Shown piece after piece: positions 58,431-64,000 of a DNA stretch of 64,000 nucleotides. The DNA is from UBA1573 sp034005165 (lineage in GTDB: Bacteria > Pseudomonadota > Alphaproteobacteria > Micavibrionales > Micavibrionaceae), in assembly GCA_034005165.1 (NCBI GenBank), contig JAVEVE010000001.1, positions 558,001 through 622,000 on the forward strand, given 5' to 3'. The translations under genes were made by a program, and so were the position numbers. The notes beneath the pieces are model-generated. The model was not told the DNA's origin. It saw only the letters and a list, made by a program, of their open reading frames with translations, and did not search any database. Within the stretch, counting starts at the first letter, position 1, and each line of letters opens with the position of its first letter.

Positions 58431-59774
58431 ATGACAAACATAAAATTTCCTGCCGACTTTATTTGGGGAACAGCAACAGCCGCATATCAAATCGAAGGCG
58501 GATGGAATGAAGGCGGTAAAGGAGAAAGCATATGGGATAGATTTTCTCATACTCCGGGAAAAATCGCGAATGGGGATACTGGAGATGTTGCATGTGACCA
58601 TTATCACCGCTGGCAGGAAGATTTTAATCTTCTGCAAGAATATCATATTAAGAACTATAGATTTTCTATCGCATGGACGCGCATTTTTCCGAACGGCATA
58701 GGGGAAACAAACCCGGAGGGTATCAAGTTTTATAACGACCTGATTGACGGGTTACTTGAAAGGGGTATCACCCCATGGATTACAATGTATCACTGGGATC
58801 TGCCTCAAGCTCTACAGGAAAAAGGCGGATGGGCAAACAGGCAAATCATTGCATGGTTTGAGGAATACGCCGTTAAGTTAATAGAGTTATTCGGAGACCG
58901 CGTTAAAAACTGGATGATTATCAACGAGCCAAGCGTAATCTCTTATTTGGGGAATGCTCAGGGCAGCTTTGCCCCAGGCATAATCTCAGAGGAAACTTAC
59001 TGGAAAGTCGTTCACCATCTGAATATAGCCAACGGTCACATATACAAAGTTCTAAAAAGCAGGTCACAGGATCTAAATATCGGAACAACCTATACCCCTG
59101 TACCAACCCGCATTCACCCGAGCTACCCGCTAGACGAGAAGAATAAATACTTGCTTGAGATGTGGGATAAAATCTGGAACGGAAACTTTTTTTCTCCTGC
59201 TCTTCTCGGAAAATATCCGGACATCAGTGCCCCCTATCTAAAAGATATCATTCAGGAAGGGGACATGGAAATTTGTCGCTGCGACTTTGATTTTATAGGT
59301 CTTCAACATTACTCTCCTATCTATTTCCGCCCAAATCCTGATAAAGTACTGGGAGTTGATTTCTCCCAAGGTCCTGACAATGTCGAAGTATCAGATGCAG
59401 GCTGGGAAATAACGCCGGACGCCTTCTATAAATGTCTGGTCGAGCTTCAGACAACATACGGCAGAAAAAACTGGATCATCACAGAAAATGGCATTTCGTT
59501 GCACGATCCAAAAGATGACCAAGGGGCAGTAAATGATGATCGAAGAATTAACTACCTAACCCGCTATTTAAGGGCCGTCAGGCAAGCCATGGACGATGGC
59601 GTGAATATAGGCGGATACTTCATCTGGTCTCTGCTGGACAATATGGAGTGGGCTTCCGGCTACCATTTACGCTTTGGGATCGTTCACGTTGACTACCAAA
59701 CACTGGAAAGAACGCCAAAAGCATCTATGGAGTGGTTCAGAAAAGTTATTGACAAAAACGAAATATTGTCATAA
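58431..59774 (+). CDS. Family 1 beta-glucosidase
   Basis: A 447-residue glycoside hydrolase started at ATG 58431, where FPADFIWGTATAAYQIEGG begins. The family N-terminal signature is present. The acid/base Glu lies in MIINEPSVISY and the nucleophile Glu in WIITENGISL. A sugar-binding WSLLDNMEWASGY completes it. GH1 enzymes cleave beta-glucosides, including cellobiose. No signal peptide is seen, so it acts in the cytoplasm. It has no transporter neighbour and sits within the Tad pilus region, which is unusual. Confidence 0.93.
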   Translation: MTNIKFPADFIWGTATAAYQIEGGWNEGGKGESIWDRFSHTPGKIANGDTGDVACDHYHRWQEDFNLLQEYHIKNYRFSIAWTRIFPNGIGETNPEGIKFYNDLIDGLLERGITPWITMYHWDLPQALQEKGGWANRQIIAWFEEYAVKLIELFGDRVKNWMIINEPSVISYLGNAQGSFAPGIISEETYWKVVHHLNIANGHIYKVLKSRSQDLNIGTTYTPVPTRIHPSYPLDEKNKYLLEMWDKIWNGNFFSPALLGKYPDISAPYLKDIIQEGDMEICRCDFDFIGLQHYSPIYFRPNPDKVLGVDFSQGPDNVEVSDAGWEITPDAFYKCLVELQTTYGRKNWIITENGISLHDPKDDQGAVNDDRRINYLTRYLRAVRQAMDDGVNIGGYFIWSLLDNMEWASGYHLRFGIVHVDYQTLERTPKASMEWFRKVIDKNEILS

Positions 59775-59809
59775 CTTCTGCCGCACGCATAAAACGGGAG
59801 TTAGAAATA

Positions 59810-61012
59810 ATGACTGATCGCAAAAAAGCTGCTTTCGTATGTTCAACTTACAGACAGGCTGGAAGAGACAATACAGCTCGCTTTATGGGCGCAATGGCTC
59901 TGGTCGATCAGGTCCTAAAACAAGATTTTAACGGTGATATATTTCTGGCAGTCGTAGACGACTCTCCTGAACCTCATAAGTTCTTACAGAAAATGGCTCA
60001 AGAACGCCCGGAACAGTTTCTCTATTTGCACGTCCCTGCAAGAAACGGTATTTCCTCGGAATTAAGATCAAAGTTTTCCCAAGCCATAGGAATGATTCCA
60101 ACCGATGATGATCTTGCCAACAATCCCTTCTGGAAGAAGAGAATAGAGCAAATGGTAGGATGGGGGAAAATCGTTCCGTTTGAAGATCATTTCGCCGCAC
60201 GCATATCCATTAAAGACCATGTCTTTCTGGACCGCCCGACAATCGGAACCAAGAAGAATGTTGGCGTCATGGCAATTTGCGAAACTTTCGGCGAGCCTGA
60301 CTACATTATGTTTGCAGATGATGATGACTACAGAAGCGGTGCTTACTTTACCGAAGTTGCAAATGCTCTGGAATGTTATGACTTCACACGTATCCATAAA
60401 TATCTGACTTATGTCGCGAACGGAGATAAAAAAGAGATCTGGGGTGTTTACGACTTTCCTTTCCCCGAAGATGCAAACGGCCATTTCTATCCAACAGAAC
60501 AAATGCGCGAAGAACCCATTCTAACCAGTCAAATAGGTGAAAATGGGAAACTGGTTACAATGGACGGGAAATACTGGTTCTCAAGACTGGCCATAGCCGC
60601 CTGGGACCCGATTTGTAACGAAGGTGCTGTTCACAATTACAGATATGATATGTGGAAACGCGGATTAGAAACATTCGGAGCTTCTTCACCTTCAAATATG
60701 GGCGAAGATATTATCCTGTTGCGCGAGTTTACAGAACATTTCGGGAAATCAGTAAGGCGCGGTCTGGTTCCATTTAATGATTACTCATTTGTAAGAACGG
60801 CAGATGGAAACAACGCCTCTTTTGTCATGTTCAACCGAGACACAGTAGAAGGTGGCGTCCCTCAATGGGCTCAAACTTATATCAGCCATTTAAAAGCTGC
60901 ACATACAGCCAATACCTCCGGTAAAGATGTGAATACTGAAAGTTTAAAAATTGCTGACCGTCTGCTCAAAACCGACGAATACAACCCTTCAGCTGTATTT
61001 GCTTGTAAATAA
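59810..61012 (+). CDS. GT-A fold glycosyltransferase-like protein
   Basis: A 400-residue protein. Residues about 7-55 (AAFVCSTYRQAGR, then LAVVDDSPEPHKFLQ) and the acidic cluster YIMFADDDDYRSGAYF (about 164-179) are characteristic of GT-A glycosyltransferases, with the DDDD probably holding the metal for the nucleotide sugar. No named family matches. It starts 35 bp after the beta-glucosidase, with GGGAG upstream, so the two are probably co-transcribed. It could modify pilin or a surface glycan, which is inferred from location only. Confidence 0.75.
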   Translation: MTDRKKAAFVCSTYRQAGRDNTARFMGAMALVDQVLKQDFNGDIFLAVVDDSPEPHKFLQKMAQERPEQFLYLHVPARNGISSELRSKFSQAIGMIPTDDDLANNPFWKKRIEQMVGWGKIVPFEDHFAARISIKDHVFLDRPTIGTKKNVGVMAICETFGEPDYIMFADDDDYRSGAYFTEVANALECYDFTRIHKYLTYVANGDKKEIWGVYDFPFPEDANGHFYPTEQMREEPILTSQIGENGKLVTMDGKYWFSRLAIAAWDPICNEGAVHNYRYDMWKRGLETFGASSPSNMGEDIILLREFTEHFGKSVRRGLVPFNDYSFVRTADGNNASFVMFNRDTVEGGVPQWAQTYISHLKAAHTANTSGKDVNTESLKIADRLLKTDEYNPSAVFACK

Positions 61013-61032
61013 GCAAAACCTTTTAAGGTAGC

Positions 61033-62007
61033 TTAGTTACCAATTGCACCGGCATCTTTGGCAGCAAGGAATGCTGGAACCAAAATCACAATAAACAGCG
61101 CCGGAAGAAAGAACAAAATCATCGGCACAGTCAGCTTTGGAGGAAGAGCAGCAGCTTTCCGCTCTGCTTCTGCCATCCGCATATCGCGCAGCTCATCCGA
61201 AATTACACGCATTGCAGAAGACACAGATGTTCCGTACTGCTCGGCTTGAATCATAGCTGTCGCAAATGATTTTGCAGCCCCGCTTCCTACACGGCGTGCG
61301 AAGTCCTGCAACGCCCGACGACGATCATTGAGCATTCCCATCTCGGCACTCAAGATGCCAAGCTCTTCTGCCAGAATAGGACTGTGCTCCGCAATCTCGT
61401 CACCGACACGGTGAATAGTTTGCTCAAGACCAATTCCTCCCTGAACGCAAATCAACATCATGTCGAGCGCATCCGGAAATACAATATTTATCTCCTGTTG
61501 ACGTTTGATAATGTGATTTTTAATCAGAATACGAGGCAGAAAAAAACCGATCCCCCCCAAAGAAACCGTAATCAAAAAGATCACAAACGGCTTAACTTCT
61601 TTCTCTCCATGAGCAAGGACAAGCCACGAAAATAGCATCAAAACCAAAGGAACAATAACACGCGCCCCAAGATAAAGCATTGGAGCTTTCGGGTCTCGAA
61701 TACCAGCCTGCAACATCTGGTCACGAACCTTCTCCCCCAAAGCTCCAAACTGTTCCTGAACTTTGAAGAAAAAAGCCAGAGACTCACGCGTAGACAAAGT
61801 CTTCTCTTTTTCTTTTGGTTTTTTGTTATAAATATTATCTTTCGCTTGTTCGTAAAGCGCGCGGCGTTTTTTCTCTATAACATTCGTATAATGTTCACGC
61901 TTCTCGGTCCGATTGAGCATAGGAAGAGCCACGGCAACAAAAGTCAGCATAGCTGCAAAAGACGCCACAATAAGAATAATCATCCGATCAATTTCTTCAG
62001 AAAACAT
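61033..62007 (-). CDS. tadC: Tad pilus assembly protein TadC
   Basis: A 324-residue inner-membrane protein of the GspF/TadC platform family. Transmembrane segments lie near the N-terminus (MIILIVASFAAMLTFVAVAL), at about 118-175 and at the C-terminus (PMILFFLPALFIVILVPAFLA). The core has FPDALDMMLICVQGGIGLEQTIHRVGDEI and the conserved AEQYGTSVSSAMRVISDELRDMR. It follows tadB by 24 bp and cpaF further upstream, as in the usual tadA-tadB-tadC order. Confidence 0.92.
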   Translation of the reverse strand: MFSEEIDRMIILIVASFAAMLTFVAVALPMLNRTEKREHYTNVIEKKRRALYEQAKDNIYNKKPKEKEKTLSTRESLAFFFKVQEQFGALGEKVRDQMLQAGIRDPKAPMLYLGARVIVPLVLMLFSWLVLAHGEKEVKPFVIFLITVSLGGIGFFLPRILIKNHIIKRQQEINIVFPDALDMMLICVQGGIGLEQTIHRVGDEIAEHSPILAEELGILSAEMGMLNDRRRALQDFARRVGSGAAKSFATAMIQAEQYGTSVSSAMRVISDELRDMRMAEAERKAAALPPKLTVPMILFFLPALFIVILVPAFLAAKDAGAIGN

Positions 62008-62031
62008 AACGCTATACCTGCTTTCCAGACA

Positions 62032-63009
62032 TCAAACTCTAAAGTTAATCATCTGGCGCATGACCAAACCACCAATTGTCATCCAACCCAGTGCACCAAA
62101 CAAAAAGAACTTACCCTTAAGCGTATAAAACAACGGATACATATAGTCAGGGTTAATTGCGTAAAGGCCTGATGCCACAAGGATAGGCAATGACCCGATA
62201 ATCGCAGCAGAAGACTTGGCTTCTGATGACAAGGCTTGAACTTTCCGTTTCAGGCGAAAACGGGAGCGAATCACACGCGCAAGGTTTGTAAGAATTTCCG
62301 AGAGAGAAGAACCAGTTTGCTGTTGAATAGAAATCCCCGTTGCAAACATTTGCATTTCTGTAATCGGCATACGCTCTGCCGCATGTAAACAGGCATCTGC
62401 CAATGTAATTCCGATTTTTTGCTCATCATAAACGCGGGACATTTCCTCGCCCACTGGACCAGTAAACTCGCGAGAAACCATCGAAATGGCTTCCCCTATC
62501 GGCATACCGGCTTTCAACAACCGGACCATGGATTCAAGCGCATCCGGAAAATCTTCCAGAAATGCACGTTGCCTACGGGAGATTTTAATCTTCAAAAACA
62601 ATCTCGGAAGGCCAAGCGCGCCGACAAAAGCCCCAATAACGATCAAAAATGGCCCCTGTCCCGTAGCAATCATTGCCAAAACCGAAACAACTCCGCTGAT
62701 CGCAGAATATCCCCAAAAATTTCGAACAGATGTGCTTGCAAATCCTGCTTGTTGTAACTGGCTTTTGACTTCCAAGGATTTTTTTGATTTAATCGAGTTG
62801 CTTTCTGCCAACTTCTTGGCCAAATCAGCACGACGCTTGTCTCGTGCATCCTGCAAGCTATCACCACCACTGGATACAGACTGTCCGGCGATAATTGACA
62901 AGTTACGCTTTTGTTGCTCCTGACGGGTATTCATGAGCAGCAACCCCGTCATTCCTAAAATAACGGCGACAATGAGGATAACCAGAAAAATAATGACTGC
63001 AGATGACAT
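62032..63009 (-). CDS. tadB: Tad pilus assembly protein TadB
   Basis: A 325-residue platform protein from ATG 63009 (a TTG 15 nt earlier is unlikely). It has an N-terminal transmembrane helix (IIFLVILIVAVILGMTGLLL), a cytoplasmic segment, and the GspF-type core FPDALESMVRLLKAGMPIGEAISMVSREFTGP. IQQQTGSSLSEILTNLARVIRSR and two or three terminal helices follow. With TadC it forms the inner-membrane pair that the CpaF ATPase drives. It lies 18 bp downstream of cpaF. Confidence 0.93.
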   Translation of the reverse strand: MSSAVIIFLVILIVAVILGMTGLLLMNTRQEQQKRNLSIIAGQSVSSGGDSLQDARDKRRADLAKKLAESNSIKSKKSLEVKSQLQQAGFASTSVRNFWGYSAISGVVSVLAMIATGQGPFLIVIGAFVGALGLPRLFLKIKISRRQRAFLEDFPDALESMVRLLKAGMPIGEAISMVSREFTGPVGEEMSRVYDEQKIGITLADACLHAAERMPITEMQMFATGISIQQQTGSSLSEILTNLARVIRSRFRLKRKVQALSSEAKSSAAIIGSLPILVASGLYAINPDYMYPLFYTLKGKFFLFGALGWMTIGGLVMRQMINFRV

Positions 63010-63027
63010 GGCTGTCTCTTTCAAATA

Positions 63028-64000
63028 TTAGCCGTAGGCCTCTTCCATAGCGTCCAGAACAAGCTTTTCGACACCAAAGGAACGCGCTTTATCCCAGAAT
63101 TTCGGACGCATTCCGGTTGACTTCAAACGGGTGATCAATTTGCCCTCGTCATCTTCACCAAGAACTTCGAGAATAAACAAATCTTGCATGGTAACAACAT
63201 CACCTTCCATGCCGGTGATCTCGGTCACATGCGTAACTTTACGTGACCCGTCACGCAAACGTTGAACCTGAATAATGACATTAACTGCAGAAGAAATCTG
63301 CTCACGTACCGCAACGGTCGGAATATTCAAATTCCCCATCGCAATCATATTCTCCATACGGGATAAGGCTTCACGCGGGTTGTTAGCGTGAACTGTTCCC
63401 ATTGATCCATCATGACCGGTATTCATAGCCTGCAATAAGTCAAAGGCTTCAGGACCACGAACCTCCCCCACAATAATGCGCTCAGGACGCATACGCAGAC
63501 AGTTTTTGACCAGATCGCGCATTGTCACTTCCCCGACCCCTTCAAGGTTGGCAGGACGCGTTTCAAGACGGACAACATGCGGCTGTTGCAATTGCAATTC
63601 ACACGCATCCTCACATGTAATAATTCGCTCACCCGGCTCGATATAACGCGTCAGACAGTTCAGCATCGTAGTTTTCCCCGACCCTGTCCCACCTGAAATC
63701 AAAGCATTCACACGGCATCGACCGATCGCCATAATCAACTTGGCACAGCTTGGAGTCATCGCGCCAAACTCAAGCAATTTTTCAAGCGTCAACTTATCCT
63801 TGGTAAATTTACGGATCGTCATACACGCGCCGTCTACGGCCAAAGGCGGAATAATAACATTCACACGCGACCCGTCAGGCAAACGCGCATCACAAATCGG
63901 AGAAGACTCATCTACACGCCGACCGATAGCCCCCACAATACGCTGACAGATCGTTACCAGATGCTGGTTATCGCGGAATTTGATATCTGTTTTCTGGATT
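63028..64000 (-). CDS. cpaF: Tad pilus ATPase CpaF/TadA, 5' end outside window
   Basis: A secretion-family ATPase powering Tad pilus extension and retraction. The visible part is about 323 codons. It runs off the right edge in frame: upstream codons read IKFRDNQHLVTICQRIVGAIGRRVDESSP, the expected sequence before the start sometimes called at GTG 63936. It has RVNVIIPPLAVDG, Walker A GGTGSGKTTMLN, the Asp box ITCEDACELQL and the conserved RMRPERIIVGEVRGPEA. GTVHANNPREAL completes the set. All ATPase motifs are intact. Confidence 0.95.
   Translation of the reverse strand, partial: IQKTDIKFRDNQHLVTICQRIVGAIGRRVDESSPICDARLPDGSRVNVIIPPLAVDGACMTIRKFTKDKLTLEKLLEFGAMTPSCAKLIMAIGRCRVNALISGGTGSGKTTMLNCLTRYIEPGERIITCEDACELQLQQPHVVRLETRPANLEGVGEVTMRDLVKNCLRMRPERIIVGEVRGPEAFDLLQAMNTGHDGSMGTVHANNPREALSRMENMIAMGNLNIPTVAVREQISSAVNVIIQVQRLRDGSRKVTHVTEITGMEGDVVTMQDLFILEVLGEDDEGKLITRLKSTGMRPKFWDKARSFGVEKLVLDAMEEAYG

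Overview
This is a 64 kb chromosomal segment of an alphaproteobacterium with moderate, visibly not high, GC. The evidence is a glycine-route 5-aminolevulinate synthase (HemA), a CpdR-type receiver, an ELM1-family protein, a DUF484-xerC pair, the ddl-ftsQ-ftsA-ftsZ order, and sdhE beside mfd. The mixture would fit a deep-branching lineage (a Micavibrio-like or Rhodospirillales-type bacterium), but the sequence alone does not fix the genus. There is no rRNA operon, CRISPR array, transposase or prophage. Two tRNA genes are present (Lys-UUU, Val-GAC).

Layout. 0-8 kb: an incomplete TraX-like membrane protein, a membrane-anchored spermidine-synthase-like protein, PriA, a transaldolase, an entericidin-like lipoprotein, a palindromic repeat, two coupled small unknown genes behind a promoter that overlaps a palindrome, DUF484-XerC, and a pilin-like protein. 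8-16 kb: LpdA, then the most unusual stretch. It holds a three-gene operon (unknown protein, PfkB kinase, tandem cytidine-deaminase-like protein), a metallopeptidase-family protein that has lost its HExxH motif, two tandem PIN-like (DUF5615-like) proteins, and ribokinase. 16-29 kb: HemA, a TetR regulator, an adenosine-kinase-like PfkB, Lrp, ELM1, thioredoxin reductase, LysR, a very well-formed candidate small RNA, two tandem patatins, aspartate aminotransferase and a phosphotransferase. 29-38 kb: Mfd-SdhE and RecG, separated by two membrane-protein genes, then pirin and DUF502. 38-44 kb: a histidine phosphatase, a PAS histidine kinase with a divergent response regulator, and a large inverse-autotransporter adhesin. 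44-57 kb: tRNA-Lys, CoaD, two methyltransferases, FtsZ-FtsA-FtsQ-Ddl, a cysteine-rich peptide behind two Fur-like boxes, RluD, a secreted beta-propeller-like protein, a glycosyltransferase and CpdR. 57-64 kb: a Tad pilus region (a CpaC N-domain-like protein, TadD, and divergent TadC, TadB and CpaF) interrupted by a beta-glucosidase and a glycosyltransferase.

Functional themes. Housekeeping DNA repair and restart (PriA, Mfd, RecG, XerC) and cell division are conserved and intact. Surface attachment is well represented (Tad pilus, inverse autotransporter, pilin-like protein). The best candidates for undescribed biology are the kinase/deaminase operon with its neighbouring PIN-like pair (9.9-15.2 kb), the predicted small RNA at 22.95 kb, and the Fur-box-controlled cysteine-rich peptide at 52.2 kb. 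Several proteins look like catalytically eroded members of known enzyme families.
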